Shown: positions 9,660 through 19,090 of the stretch, piece after piece
Layout of the letters: each line of letters starts with the position of its first letter
Position numbering within the stretch: the stretch's first letter is position 1
Origin: Rhodococcus sp. P1Y
Lineage (GTDB): Bacteria; Actinomycetota; Actinomycetes; Mycobacteriales; Mycobacteriaceae
Length of the DNA: 64,000 bases
Assembly: GCF_003641205.1 (NCBI RefSeq)
Contig: NZ_CP032762.1
Coordinates: forward strand, 5,476,001-5,540,000
Direction: 5' to 3'
Notes under the pieces: generated by a model
What the model was told of the DNA's origin: nothing
The model's input: the letters and a program-made list of their open reading frames with translations, nothing else
The model's database searches: none
Translations under genes and position numbers: made by a program

Positions 9660-11142
9660 CCATCATCAATCCGAGAACTTCACGCGAGGTGTCGGCAGGC
9701 ACGATGCCGACGATCGTTCCGCGGTACATGACGGCGATGCGGTCTGCGAGGGCCGCGACCTCGTCGAGTTCACTGGAGACGACGATCACCGGCACTCCCG
9801 AGTCCCTCGTCGCGACTATTCGCTTGTGCACGAACTCGATCGAGCCGACGTCGATTCCGCGTGTCGGCTGCGACGCGACGAACAGCCGCAGATCACGGCT
9901 GAGCTCGCGGGCGAGAACTACCTTCTGTTGATTGCCGCCGGACAGTCGCCCGACTGCGGTGTCGACGCTCGGAGTTCGTACGTCGAACTCCTTCACCTTC
10001 TCCTCCGCGAACGTGTCGAGATATTCGCGGCGAATCGCACCGCGACGGACGAACGGCGATCCCGTCGACCTGTCGAGCATCAGGTTCTCGGCAATCGTGA
10101 ACTCGCCGACCAAACCGTCGACCGTTCGATCCTCGGGCACGAAACCGACACCGGCACCGAGTACGTCGTGCACCTTCGATCCGACGAGAGAGCGGCCGTC
10201 GAGAACGATCTCGCCGCTCATCCGGTCGGCGGCGCCGAGGAGTGCCAGGGCGAACTCGCTCTGGCCATTGCCCTGAACACCTGCGATCGCGAGGATCTCG
10301 CCGGCATGTACTTCGAGGCTGACGTCGTCGACGACCGCGTGGCCGACGTCGTCGAAGACCGTCAGGTTCTTCACCACCAACGCAGCTTCTCCGGGCTGCG
10401 CGGGTTCCTTCGACACGGTCAGCTGCACATCCCGACCGACCATCAGCGCGGCCAGTTCGGTGTTGGTTGCTGTCGGCTCGGCTTCGCCGACCACCTTGCC
10501 CAGCCGGATGACGGTGATGCGATCGGCGACTTCGCGCACTTCCCGAAGCTTGTGCGTGATGAACACGATCGTGGTGCCCGACGCTGCGAGCTCGCGCATG
10601 ATGCGCATCAGATCGTCGGTTTCCTGCGGTGTGAGAACGGCGGTCGGCTCGTCGAACACCAGCACTCGGGCGTCGCGGCTGAGAGCTTTGATGATCTCGA
10701 CGCGCTGCTGCACTCCGACGGGCAGGTCGTCGACCTTCGCGTCAGGGTCGAGGTCGAACCCGAATCGTGCCGAGATCTCGCGCACCAGCTTTCGTGCGGC
10801 GTCGAGATCGAGCCTGCCACCGGATTTGGTCGTCTCGTGCCCGAGGATGATGTTCTCGGCGACGGTGAACACCGGGATCAGCATGAAGTGCTGGTGCACC
10901 ATGCCAATCCCGGCCGTCATCGCTTCACCCGGTCCGGCGAACTGCTGTTCGGCTCCGTCGAGCAGGATCCTGCCCTCCTCGGCCCTGTAGAGGCCGCTGA
11001 GAACGTTCATCAGCGTCGACTTTCCTGCGCCGTTCTCACCGAGCAGACAGTGGATCTCGCCCGATTCCACGACGAGGTCGATGGAGTCGTTGGCTACGAG
11101 TGATCCGAACCGTTTCGTGATTCCCTGCAGTTCGAGCTTCAT
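9643..11142 (-). CDS. Nucleoside-type ABC transporter ATP-binding protein (double ABC domain)
   Basis: Energises nucleoside uptake from the cytosolic face. The 499-residue protein holds two ABC cassettes. The first has Walker A GENGAGKS (about residue 36) and Walker B RVLVFDEPTAVLT. The second has a degenerate Walker A, GVQGNGQS (about 294), the signature LSGGNQQK and SQPTRGIDVG in place of a normal Walker B/D-loop. This active/degenerate pairing is usual for RbsA/NupA-type ATPases. It lies between the binding-protein gene (22-base gap) and the overlapping permeases. Start ATG 11142 directly precedes LELQGITKRFG. Confidence 0.93.
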   Translation of the reverse strand: MKLELQGITKRFGSLVANDSIDLVVESGEIHCLLGENGAGKSTLMNVLSGLYRAEEGRILLDGAEQQFAGPGEAMTAGIGMVHQHFMLIPVFTVAENIILGHETTKSGGRLDLDAARKLVREISARFGFDLDPDAKVDDLPVGVQQRVEIIKALSRDARVLVFDEPTAVLTPQETDDLMRIMRELAASGTTIVFITHKLREVREVADRITVIRLGKVVGEAEPTATNTELAALMVGRDVQLTVSKEPAQPGEAALVVKNLTVFDDVGHAVVDDVSLEVHAGEILAIAGVQGNGQSEFALALLGAADRMSGEIVLDGRSLVGSKVHDVLGAGVGFVPEDRTVDGLVGEFTIAENLMLDRSTGSPFVRRGAIRREYLDTFAEEKVKEFDVRTPSVDTAVGRLSGGNQQKVVLARELSRDLRLFVASQPTRGIDVGSIEFVHKRIVATRDSGVPVIVVSSELDEVAALADRIAVMYRGTIVGIVPADTSREVLGLMMGGEHA

Positions 11143-11164
11143 ATCTTCTTACCGAGGGGTGGTT

Positions 11165-12262
11165 CTACTTGGGTGAGGACGGTGACTCGACGGTGATGGA
11201 GCCGTCGATGATGCCTGCCTTGATCGCATCGAGCTCGCCTTGCAGCGCCGGATCCACCTGAGATTCGTAGTCGTGGAACGGCGCAATGCCAACTCCGTCG
11301 TTCTCGAGGGTGCCGACGTAGGGCGCGTTGTCGAACGATCCGTCGCCCGAGGATGCGACGATCTCGTCGACGCTGGTCTGCAGCCCCTTGGTCACCGACG
11401 TGAGCAGGAGGTCACCCACCGACGGATCCGATTCGAAGACGTCTGCGTCGGCGCCGATGAGGGCAATCGGCCGTGAGGAGTCACGGATTGCCTGAGCCGC
11501 ACTCTGATAGATGGGGCCACCGACGGGAAAGATGACGTCCGCGTTCTGATCGATGAGACCCTGTGCGGTGTTCTTCGCCACCGCGTTGGCCTCGAATCCC
11601 CCGGTGAAGGAGCCGTTCTGGGCGGGGACGTCCCAGCCGATGACGCGGACGTTGCCGTTCTTCTGCTCGTTGAAGTAGTTGACGCCGTCGGCGAACCCGT
11701 CCATGAAGATGGTCACGGTGGGCAGCTGCGAGCCGCCGAACGTGCCGACCACACCTGTCTTGGAGAAGCTCGCGGCCGCGTAACCGGCGAGGAACCCGCC
11801 CTGCGCAGCGTCGTACGTCAGCGGCTTGACGTTAGGCAGGTCGATGCTCGAATCGTCGATGATCGCGAAGTCGACGTCGGAATTCGCTTCGGCAGAGGCC
11901 TTGGTCGCGTCTGCGAGGTCGAACCCCACGGTCAGGATCAACGAGCATCCCTGATCGATCAGATTCGACAGGTTGGGGCTGTAGTCCGTCGGCGACGCGG
12001 ATTCGACGGTGATGGGCTTGACACCGAGCTCTTCGGAAGCATTGGTCAGGCCCTCGAAGCTGAGCTGGTTGAAAGACTTGTCGTCGAAACCGCCTGCGTC
12101 GGACACCATGCACGGCTTGAAGTCGCCCGAGGCGCTTCCGCCCGAGTCCGAGCCGCTCTCTTCCGGCGCGGAGCCACACCCCGCGACAAGTGCGACCACA
12201 CCGAGCGACGCGACGCCGCCGAATGCCATTCTCCGAGTACGTGAGCCGATGACGACGGTCAA
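11165..12262 (-). CDS. BMP-family ABC transporter substrate-binding lipoprotein
   Basis: Membrane-anchored extracellular receptor of the Bmp/Med family that captures nucleosides for the downstream ABC proteins. The signal peptide ends in the lipobox LVAGC. The mature protein contains VSDAGGFDDKSFNQLSFEG, the family's N-terminal hallmark, and DQNADVIFPVGGP. I choose TTG 12262 (LTVVIGSRTRR) because GGAGG lies five bases upstream. The in-frame ATG at 12274 overlaps that Shine-Dalgarno and has none of its own. About 365 residues, first gene of the four-gene importer operon. Confidence 0.9.
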   Translation of the reverse strand: MTVVIGSRTRRMAFGGVASLGVVALVAGCGSAPEESGSDSGGSASGDFKPCMVSDAGGFDDKSFNQLSFEGLTNASEELGVKPITVESASPTDYSPNLSNLIDQGCSLILTVGFDLADATKASAEANSDVDFAIIDDSSIDLPNVKPLTYDAAQGGFLAGYAAASFSKTGVVGTFGGSQLPTVTIFMDGFADGVNYFNEQKNGNVRVIGWDVPAQNGSFTGGFEANAVAKNTAQGLIDQNADVIFPVGGPIYQSAAQAIRDSSRPIALIGADADVFESDPSVGDLLLTSVTKGLQTSVDEIVASSGDGSFDNAPYVGTLENDGVGIAPFHDYESQVDPALQGELDAIKAGIIDGSITVESPSSPK

Positions 12263-12542
12263 GACTTCCTCCATAGGTTCTTGCAGCGCTTCTGCCTGCG
12301 CTGCCCGGCTCGCACGTCTTGTGGACACGCGAGCCGTCCAGTGTCTGTTGAATCGCGACGCTACTCGACACACGGGTCCCCCGCATGATTTCGGTTCTTG
12401 CATCGCCTGCGCCGAAGCTCGGCGTTCCGCTCTCCGGCACGCTGTCGATGCTGGTCGCCGACAGGATCGCGCCGACGGCGACGGTCGGCCAGCCGAACGT
12501 GAAAGGCGTTGATGTAGAGGCGATATCGGCGTACAGGAAGAG
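12263..12542 (-). promoter_or_regulatory. Upstream region of the nucleoside importer operon
   Basis: A 280-base gap between the YbjN-like gene and the importer operon. It must hold the operon promoter. A hairpin (GGCTCGC ... GCGAGCC, 12308-12336) lies in the probable 5' leader. I see no convincing coding sequence and no recognised riboswitch. Confidence 0.45.
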
Positions 12543-13025
12543 CTATTTCTCGACGAGGTGCTCGAACGCCTTCAGGTTTGCCAACGACTCCCCGCGAGAC
12601 ACCCGCCACGCCCACTCGCGTTTGATCGATTCGGCAAAACCGAGTTCGAGCAGGATGTTGAAATCGCCATCTGCGGCTTCGAGAACCTGGCCGAGGATTC
12701 GGTCGATCTCCTCGCCGTTCACGGCGTGCAGAGACAGCCTGCCGACCAGATAGATATCGCCGACCTTGTCGATCGTGTAGTGCACACCGTAGAGCCTGCG
12801 GTTGCGTCGAAGCAGGTACTTGTAGACGCCCTCGAAGTTCTCGTCCGGCTTACGGCACACGAACGCCTCGATCCGCACTCCGTGGTGCCCGACGGTCAGC
12901 ATCGTCGTCGTTTTGAGCTTGCGTTCGCCCGGGAGCTCGACGACGAAGGCTTCGTCGCCCTTGCGCTGGTAGTCGAGCTCGCGCTCCTTCAACACCGCGT
13001 CGATGAGAGTAGCCGTCTCGCTCAT
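12543..13025 (-). CDS. YbjN-domain protein (Rv0487-like)
   Basis: Small cytosolic protein of 160 residues with a YbjN/type III secretion chaperone-like fold, function undefined. [19 protein letters not shown] begins at ATG 13025, whose codon overlaps the mshA stop by four bases. The sequence [16 protein letters not shown] and a C-terminal [13 protein letters not shown] are characteristic of the actinobacterial group found beside mshA. The same two-gene order exists in M. tuberculosis (Rv0486-Rv0487), so a link to mycothiol metabolism or envelope stress is suggested by context only. Confidence 0.85.
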   Translation of the reverse strand: MSETATLIDAVLKERELDYQRKGDEAFVVELPGERKLKTTTMLTVGHHGVRIEAFVCRKPDENFEGVYKYLLRRNRRLYGVHYTIDKVGDIYLVGRLSLHAVNGEEIDRILGQVLEAADGDFNILLELGFAESIKREWAWRVSRGESLANLKAFEHLVEK

Positions 13026-14362
13026 GCCGTCACCTCTGCTCGTCGTAGCTTCGAAAGTCCGCGGGTGCGCCGCGGGGAGAACTCGCTCGGAGCAACGCCA
13101 CGATCGAAGTGGAACTGGGCGGCGCGGTAACTGCTGAGCAACCCCTCGGCCGTGTGCTCCCACGAGAAATCCGCAGCGTGAACCGGCGCCGCAGAGGCCA
13201 TGCGCGCCAACGCTTCTCGATCTTTCAGCAGTTTTCCGAGCGCCGTCGCCCAATCGTCGGTCCTGTGCCCGTGCACCAGCACACCGGTCTCTCCCGACCG
13301 TACGGCCACGCCGAGCCCGCCGACGTCGGCGGCGATCACCGGGGTGCCGCTCGCCTGCGCCTCGATCGCGACGAGGCCGAACGACTCGTTGTAGCTCGGC
13401 ACAGCGACGACGTCCGCCGCACGGTAGATCTGCACGAGCTTGTCGGAGGGTTGCGGCGGGAGGAACGTCACCCGCGCGGAGATTCCGAGTTCGGCGGCGA
13501 GGTCGATCAGGCTGTCCGGACGGTCGAGACCGCTGCCGGACGGCCCGCCGACGACGAGCACCCTGAGTGGCACACTCGGTTGCCGCGAAACCAATTCCGC
13601 GGCCGCCCGTAGCAGTACATCGGGCGCCTTGAGCGGCTGAATCCGCCCGACGAATGCGACGACGGTTTCGCGGGGATCGATGCCGAACTCGGCGCGCGCG
13701 GCCGCCTTGTCACCGGGCCTGTACCGGCTCAGATCGGCGCCAGGTGCAACGACGTCGATCGAATCCGGCGTCGCGCCGTAGTTCTCGATGAGTTGTTTGG
13801 CTTCTTCGCTGGTGTTGGCGATGAGTCGGTCCGCCTCCGCGACGACCTGCTGCTCGCCGATCTGCCGTGCCGCCGGTTCCGGTGAATCCCCCGCCGCAAG
13901 CGACGCATTCTTGACCGCTGCCAAAGTATGAGCTGTGTGGACGAGCGGCACACCCCAGCGATCGCGTGCGAGCCAGCCGACCTGCCCGGACAACCAGTAG
14001 TGCGAGTGAACCAGGTCGTAGTACCCGGCCTCGTGCCGCGCTTCCTCACGAAGAACTCCCGCGGCGAATGCACACAGCTGCGTCGGGAGGTCCTGTTTGT
14101 CGAGACCCTCGAACGGACCGGCAACGATATTGCGTACCACCACACCAGGTGCGGCCTCACTGAGCGGTTCATCGGACGAGGACGTCGCACGGGTGAATAT
14201 TTCGACCTCTACGCCGCGTTTCGCCAGCTCGATGGCGCTCTGCAGAACGTAGACGTTCATCCCGCCCGCGTCGCCCATTCCGGGCTGCGCCAGCGGGGAG
14301 GTATGCAACGACAGCACTGCGACCCGATTCAACTGGCGACCACTCACTGTTCCAGTGTGCAC
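13022..14362 (-). CDS. mshA: D-inositol-3-phosphate glycosyltransferase MshA
   Basis: Catalyses the first step of mycothiol synthesis, transferring GlcNAc from UDP-GlcNAc to 1D-myo-inositol 3-phosphate. The GT4/GT-B protein of 446 residues shows the substrate loop [18 protein letters not shown] at its N-terminus, VHSHYWLSG, the phosphate-binding [15 protein letters not shown] and the donor-site E-x7-E segment [18 protein letters not shown] 14362 is taken as start, with GTG 14347 as an alternative. It is coupled to the YbjN-like gene by a 4-base overlap and follows the alpha/beta hydrolase by 9 bases, so the three probably share a transcript. Confidence 0.95.
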   Translation of the reverse strand: MHTGTVSGRQLNRVAVLSLHTSPLAQPGMGDAGGMNVYVLQSAIELAKRGVEVEIFTRATSSSDEPLSEAAPGVVVRNIVAGPFEGLDKQDLPTQLCAFAAGVLREEARHEAGYYDLVHSHYWLSGQVGWLARDRWGVPLVHTAHTLAAVKNASLAAGDSPEPAARQIGEQQVVAEADRLIANTSEEAKQLIENYGATPDSIDVVAPGADLSRYRPGDKAAARAEFGIDPRETVVAFVGRIQPLKAPDVLLRAAAELVSRQPSVPLRVLVVGGPSGSGLDRPDSLIDLAAELGISARVTFLPPQPSDKLVQIYRAADVVAVPSYNESFGLVAIEAQASGTPVIAADVGGLGVAVRSGETGVLVHGHRTDDWATALGKLLKDREALARMASAAPVHAADFSWEHTAEGLLSSYRAAQFHFDRGVAPSEFSPRRTRGLSKLRRAEVTA

Positions 14363-14371
14363 TCCCCCGCC

Positions 14372-15214
14372 TCACGCATGCGCAGGGAGGGCGCTCGTAA
14401 AGGCTGTGACGTCGCCGAGGAACCGCTGAGGGTCGGCCACGAACGGGCCGTGGTCGACGCCGTCCCAATACGACTCCGTAACCGTAGGGATCAACGATGC
14501 CGCGTGCTTACCTGCGGAAACGTCGACGACGGTGTCCGAGGTCCCGTGCAGCACCAGAGCTGGAACATCGAGCGTCCTCAGTAGGTCGTCGTGCGAGACG
14601 GTCCTGTCGAACAACGCTGCCCTGACGCGTGGCGCCGTCGACAGCGTCAGCCCGAACAGCGCTTGTGCCTGCGCTCCCTTACCTTCGACTGGCCCGGTGA
14701 GCGCGTGGCCGAAGCTCCCCAACGCCTTGATGGCGACTCTCGGCTCCTCGGCCATCGCCCCCGGAACGGCAGCGCGCATCGCAGTCCCGACGCGGCCGCC
14801 CGCCTCCCCCCGGCCAATGCTGGTGATCGCGCCGACGAACACGACGCCCGCCACCGCCCCGGTCCCGTGTTCGGCGAGGTAGTCGCAGATGACGAGTCCG
14901 CCGTAGGACCAGCCGAGCAGAATCGCGTCACTTTCGATGCCCTCCGCGGTCAGGACCGCTTCGACGTCGCCCGCCCAGTTGGCCGATTCTGCATAGCCAC
15001 CGACCGGTGCATCGGAATACCCGTGACCGCGCAAATCGACGGCGACGACCCGGAAATTCTCGGCGAGATCATCGAGAAGGTTGTCGCCCCAGCATGCCGA
15101 GGATTGCGCCCATCCGTGGAGCAGGACGAGGGGCCTGGCGCCGCGATCACCCGACACCCGATAGACGATGTTGGTGCCGTCGATTGAACTTGCCTGTCGA
15201 ACTGGTCCGGTCAT
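14372..15214 (-). CDS. Alpha/beta hydrolase
   Basis: Serine hydrolase-like enzyme of 280 residues. It has the oxyanion region LLHGWAQS (about residue 33), DLRGHGYSD, the nucleophile elbow GWSYGG (Ser about 102) and a C-terminal His in GVDHGPFV, forming a complete Ser-Asp-His set. No signal peptide. Substrate unknown. It lies between the ROK regulator and mshA in the same direction, with short gaps, so it may be co-regulated with mycothiol synthesis. Confidence 0.83.
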   Translation of the reverse strand: MTGPVRQASSIDGTNIVYRVSGDRGARPLVLLHGWAQSSACWGDNLLDDLAENFRVVAVDLRGHGYSDAPVGGYAESANWAGDVEAVLTAEGIESDAILLGWSYGGLVICDYLAEHGTGAVAGVVFVGAITSIGRGEAGGRVGTAMRAAVPGAMAEEPRVAIKALGSFGHALTGPVEGKGAQAQALFGLTLSTAPRVRAALFDRTVSHDDLLRTLDVPALVLHGTSDTVVDVSAGKHAASLIPTVTESYWDGVDHGPFVADPQRFLGDVTAFTSALPAHA

Positions 15215-15244
15215 GCATCCATGATGCCGTCCTCGACTCGAAGA

Positions 15245-16522
15245 TCAGGCGGCAGCCCGGCGCATCGACGCGAGCGGATCGGAGTAGACCGCGCTGAGCG
15301 AAACGACCGCCGCGGCGAATTCCTGCACCTTGCTACCGAACCCGGTGATTCGAATGTCCTTGCGCGGCAACGTCGATGTGGATGCGAACGCCTCGGCAAC
15401 ATGCGGGATACCTGCCGCGTACTCGGTGAATGCTTGGCCTCCGAGAACGACCCGGTCCGGATTGAACAAGTCGCGTAGCAATCCGACCGACCGCCCGAGC
15501 ACCTGAGCACGTTCGACGAGAATCCGACGCGCAGGCGCCGAGCCGTCGTGAGCCGCCTGGTACAACGCCGAGACGCCGGTCCCCGGGGCCAGAACGCCAC
15601 GTTCGACGGCCAGGGCCAACACCGCGCGGTCGCTCACGGTCGCTTCGAGGCATCCACGTTTTCCGCACTCGCACAGTACATTCGAGCCGGTCGGCAGGTG
15701 CGCGATCGAGCCAGGACCGGTGGACGGTGTGTGCACGCGGCCGTCGATCGTCAACGCGATGCCCGCGGTCTCCCGAGCGTAGAAATACAGGCTGGTTCCG
15801 GTCGAGGATGCCTCGGCCCGCGCGGGCGTCAGCAGCAGTTCGGAACCTGCCATGGCTTCGACGTGGCCCGAGACCGATACGGGAAGTCCAAGTCCACCAC
15901 CGACAATGGACCCGACCTGAGCGTTCTCCCATCCGAGTCGGGGATGGTCGACGATTCCAGTGGCTCCGTCGACCCGCCCACCGAGTGCCACGCCCACCCA
16001 CAACGGTGTTCGACGGTGCCAGCGGGAGGCGAATGCGCCTGCGCTGCGGGTGATGATCGCCAATGCGTCGGATGAAGGACCACCGGGTGTCGGGATCTCG
16101 ACGGCACCGAGGATCCGTCCACGGAGGTCGCTCACGACGATCCCGGTGACGATGGCGCCGATGTGGATACCGATGGTTGCGTAGGGCTCGTGGTTGACCT
16201 CGAACGGCACGCGAGGACGACCGATGGCACCCGCGGCGGTGAGGTCGGCGCGTTCGCGCAGCAGTCCTGCACCGAGTAGCGCCGACACCTGCCGGTTGAC
16301 TGTTGCGATGCTCAATCCTGTTGCACGAGCGGCGATATCGCGTGATATCGGCCCCTCGACCGAGGCCACGCGAAGCACGGATGCAGCTGGACTGTCGGCA
16401 ATTCGAAGATCCGGTGCGACAACCGTGACCCGACCCCTCGCATCCGAGCGTACGACTGACGTCGGCCGCGGACCACGAAAGTTGGGTACCGATGTCGATA
16501 CTGGCAAAGTTGCAAGTGACAC
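15245..16522 (-). CDS. ROK-family transcriptional regulator (Rv0485-like)
   Basis: DNA-binding regulator combining an N-terminal winged helix (about residues 45-105, including ISRDIAARATGLSIATVNRQ) with a ROK sugar-kinase-like domain. The ROK cysteine motif appears as CECGKRGCLEA (CxCGxxGCxE). 425 residues from GTG 16522. In mycobacteria the orthologous gene Rv0485 lies immediately upstream of mshA, as here except for the intervening hydrolase. It probably regulates its own operon or nearby genes; the ligand is unknown. Confidence 0.88.
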   Translation of the reverse strand: MSLATLPVSTSVPNFRGPRPTSVVRSDARGRVTVVAPDLRIADSPAASVLRVASVEGPISRDIAARATGLSIATVNRQVSALLGAGLLRERADLTAAGAIGRPRVPFEVNHEPYATIGIHIGAIVTGIVVSDLRGRILGAVEIPTPGGPSSDALAIITRSAGAFASRWHRRTPLWVGVALGGRVDGATGIVDHPRLGWENAQVGSIVGGGLGLPVSVSGHVEAMAGSELLLTPARAEASSTGTSLYFYARETAGIALTIDGRVHTPSTGPGSIAHLPTGSNVLCECGKRGCLEATVSDRAVLALAVERGVLAPGTGVSALYQAAHDGSAPARRILVERAQVLGRSVGLLRDLFNPDRVVLGGQAFTEYAAGIPHVAEAFASTSTLPRKDIRITGFGSKVQEFAAAVVSLSAVYSDPLASMRRAAA

Positions 16523-16814
16523 TGTTGTTCGTCCTCAGCAGTAGACCCGATCGAAACGGGTGATGCGTGATGCTTGGGAGAAAGAAAACGCTGGCAATCG
16601 AACCGTCGACTGCAGAATTCAGCGACAGGCTCCGTGGCCGAGACAACACAGTTCACGAGGGAGAGGCAGCCGAGAGCCCAGAGCGGCGGTCACGTAGGTG
16701 ACTCGCAGTTCAGGAGTGTGGCTGGCGGACATGGAGCCAAAATTAGCACCTCGGCGTCCGATCGCCAATACGGGGCCATCGCCGATGCGGATCGTCGCAG
16801 CTAGAATTCGATTC
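16523..16814. promoter_or_regulatory. Divergent intergenic region between the ROK regulator and the SDR
   Basis: 292 bases between oppositely oriented genes, so it should hold both promoters. The SDR promoter -10 is visible at its right edge. I saw no further convincing operator or coding sequence. Confidence 0.5.
16802..16807 (+). promoter_or_regulatory. Candidate -10 box (TAGAAT) of a leaderless SDR promoter
   Basis: CTAGAATTCG ends just before the ATG at 16815, leaving seven bases between TAGAAT and the start codon. That is too close for a Shine-Dalgarno and right for a transcript starting at the ATG. The same CTAGAATTCG string precedes the methyltransferase at 25881. Confidence 0.5.
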
Positions 16815-17570
16815 ATGACATTGTCAGAACAAATCCCAGCCGACGCTCGTATCGCCGTCGTGACCGGCGCGAGTTCGGGCATCGGCGAGGCCACCGCGAG
16901 GCAGCTCGCACAGCAGGGTTACCACGTCGTCATCGGAGCTCGCCGCGTCGACCGCCTGGAGCAGGTCGCAGCTGAAATCGGCGGTACTGCACTGCAACTC
17001 GACGTGACGGACGAGGATTCGGTTGCCGCGTTCACCGCCGTCATCCCGCGGGCCCATGTGCTGATCAACAACGCGGGCGGCGCGAAAGGCCTCGCTCCGG
17101 TCATCGATGCAGATCTCGACGACTGGCGTTGGATGTGGGAGACGAACGTCCTCGGAACGCTGCGTGTGACCAAGGCACTTCTGCCGAAGCTGATCGAGTC
17201 CGGGGACGGGCTTGTGGTGACCATCACGTCGGTCGCGGCATTCGAGGCGTACGACAACGGGTCCGGGTACACCTCGGCCAAGCACGCCCAGGCCGTTTTG
17301 CACCGCACGCTGCGCGGCGAACTTCTCGGTCAGCCGGTGCGGCTCACCGAGGTGGCACCGGGAGCCGTCGAGACCGAATTCTCTCTCGTGCGCTTCGACG
17401 GTGACGAGGCGAAGGCCGACGCCGTCTACCAGGGCATAACGCCCTTGGTGGCACAGGACATCGCCGAGGTCATCGGCTTCGTCGCCTCACGGCCCTCGCA
17501 CGTCAATCTCGATCAGATCATCATCAAGCCGCGTGATCAGGCGGGTCCGGGCCGCTTCGCCAGGAATTGA
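16815..17570 (+). CDS. Short-chain dehydrogenase/reductase (Rv0484c-like)
   Basis: NAD(P)-dependent oxidoreductase of the classical SDR family, 251 residues. Cofactor motif TGASSGIG (about residue 16), NNAG with the following GGAKG, and catalytic residues Ser in ITSVAAFEAY with YTSAKHA (Y-x3-K). It resembles the YdfG/3-hydroxy acid dehydrogenase subgroup, but the substrate cannot be told from sequence. Start ATG 16815 is leaderless (TAGAAT 16802-16807). The gene converges on the L,D-transpeptidase gene with a large palindromic repeat between them. Confidence 0.9.
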   Translation: MTLSEQIPADARIAVVTGASSGIGEATARQLAQQGYHVVIGARRVDRLEQVAAEIGGTALQLDVTDEDSVAAFTAVIPRAHVLINNAGGAKGLAPVIDADLDDWRWMWETNVLGTLRVTKALLPKLIESGDGLVVTITSVAAFEAYDNGSGYTSAKHAQAVLHRTLRGELLGQPVRLTEVAPGAVETEFSLVRFDGDEAKADAVYQGITPLVAQDIAEVIGFVASRPSHVNLDQIIIKPRDQAGPGRFARN

Positions 17571-17579
17571 CCGCGCACC

Positions 17580-17652
17580 GGCGGCTCCGCCACCAGTGGC
17601 GCGATTAGGAGCCGTGGAGGGCACTTAATCGCGCCACTGGGCGCGGAGCGCC
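17580..17652. repeat. Intergenic palindromic repeat, family B, copy 1
   Basis: Perfect 15-bp arms CCAGTGGCGCGATTA (17593-17607) and TAATCGCGCCACTGG (17626-17640), flanked on the left by GGCGGCTCCGCCA. It sits between the convergent SDR and L,D-transpeptidase genes, where it can terminate both. The reverse complement of the element at 50848-50908 carries the same GGCGGCTCCGCCACCAGTGG start, so this is a dispersed repeat rather than a one-off hairpin. Confidence 0.8.
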
Positions 17653-18917
17653 TACCCCGCTGGAACTGCGGCGGGGGCACTCGCGGCCGGAGCCGTCGTC
17701 GTTGCAGCAGCCCCACCCGCCGGCAATGCCGACATCGATTCCCACGTCGACCAGTCGATGGCCCAGTCGTAGAGATCGCCGTCGGCCGCGGACAGGTCGA
17801 TGGACGTACCCGTCACTTCCACCGGATCGCCGTACATCGCGATCTGGAAGTACTGCTGTGCGTCCTCGGTCGAGAGGTTGATGCACCCGTTGGTGACGTT
17901 CGACGCCCCCTGCACGCCAGTCGTCTGAGGGTTCGCGTGGATGAACTCGCCGTTGTTGGAGATACGCACAGCCCATCGTTCGCGCACGTTCTCGTAGAAC
18001 GGCGGGTTCGACATGAGGAAGTCCTCGTGCTTTTCGGTCACCACGTGGATGCCGCTGCGGGTGACGTTGCGAGCCTCGTTGCCCTCGCCGTAGCTGACCG
18101 GGATGTCCATGACGGTCTGCCCGTCACGAACGACCTGCATGCGGTGGCTCGTGGCTTCGGCCTTGACGATCTGGCTGCGTCCGATGCTGAAGTCGAGGGT
18201 CACGTCGTCAGCGCCGTAGTTGCCCTCGCCGTAGTCGACGCCGTACAGGTTCGCCTTCACCGAGACTGCGGTACCGGGGGCCCAGTAGTTGGTCGGACGC
18301 CAGTGCACACGCGAGCCGTTGTCGTCGGGGAACCATGCCCATGCGCCGGGAGTCGGCGGGTTCGTGGTCACGGTCAGGGCCTTCTCGACGGCCGCCTTGT
18401 CCTCGATGGCCGAGTCGAACTGCAGAATGATCGGCGCTGCGATGCCGACCTCCTGGCCGTCGCCGATGTTGGTGCTGACCGACGTCCTGCTGTCCGGGGT
18501 CACCGTCGTGAACGTGCCGTCGACGGGGACGGTCTTGCCGTCGCTGCCGACTGCATCACCGGCCCACGTGTAGGCCACGCCGTAACCGAGCGGCTCCGCG
18601 ACCGCGAAAGACGTCTTGTCCGGCGCCAGCGTGCCCTGGACGACTTTGCCGTCGGGGTTGGTGAGCGTGACGGCTTCGAGCGTTCCGTTCTTCACCGCCA
18701 CCGAGATGGGGGCGACCGGGCTGACGTCCTCGGCTCCGTCGGCCGGCGTGTAGGTCACCCCGGCGACGGGCGCGGCCTCCGTCGTCGGTGCCGCATTGCC
18801 CGAGGATCCACCGTCGCTGCCGATTGTGCAGCCTGCGATGAGCGCCGTCAGCGCCGCGATCACTGTGACCAGCCACAACAGGCGCGTCCGTTTTGTCTGT
18901 TCTCCCTGCACATGCAC
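17652..18917 (-). CDS. L,D-transpeptidase lipoprotein (LdtC/LprQ-like)
   Basis: Periplasmic peptidoglycan cross-linker forming 3-3 bonds between meso-diaminopimelate residues. About 421 residues from GTG 18917. Lipoprotein signal [17 protein letters not shown] ending in LIAGC (Cys30), then two Ig-like Ldt domains and the YkuD catalytic domain. The active site is H327-x14-T342-N-G-C345-I-N, so Asn343 stands where the usual [S/T]HGC motif has His. The tail is Ala/Pro/Thr-rich. Synteny with Rv0483 supports LprQ/LdtMt5. The start is uncertain; GTG 18911 is also possible. Confidence 0.9.
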   Translation of the reverse strand: MHVQGEQTKRTRLLWLVTVIAALTALIAGCTIGSDGGSSGNAAPTTEAAPVAGVTYTPADGAEDVSPVAPISVAVKNGTLEAVTLTNPDGKVVQGTLAPDKTSFAVAEPLGYGVAYTWAGDAVGSDGKTVPVDGTFTTVTPDSRTSVSTNIGDGQEVGIAAPIILQFDSAIEDKAAVEKALTVTTNPPTPGAWAWFPDDNGSRVHWRPTNYWAPGTAVSVKANLYGVDYGEGNYGADDVTLDFSIGRSQIVKAEATSHRMQVVRDGQTVMDIPVSYGEGNEARNVTRSGIHVVTEKHEDFLMSNPPFYENVRERWAVRISNNGEFIHANPQTTGVQGASNVTNGCINLSTEDAQQYFQIAMYGDPVEVTGTSIDLSAADGDLYDWAIDWSTWESMSALPAGGAAATTTAPAASAPAAVPAG

Positions 18918-19090
18918 GATTTCCAACGTACTCGCGACAAATGAGTGCGCCACAATCGAGAGGCCAGGTGCGCGCAGATTCACACCGAATTCACGGACTC
19001 ATACGGACAAACCCGACACTCTTGCAACAAGATTGCGCGTTCACACCCGTTCTGCGAGCTGTGAACGCGCAATTACGTTGTAGGAAGGAA

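Noticed and set aside
12263..12542. Possible purine-type riboswitch before the nucleoside importer
   Set aside because: Only a simple hairpin is visible; no conserved three-way junction core could be recognised, and the frame through here has no coding character.
16574..16804. A 76-codon frame in the ROK-SDR intergenic region
   Set aside because: No ribosome site, no hydrophobic or domain pattern, and it overlaps the region expected to hold both divergent promoters.
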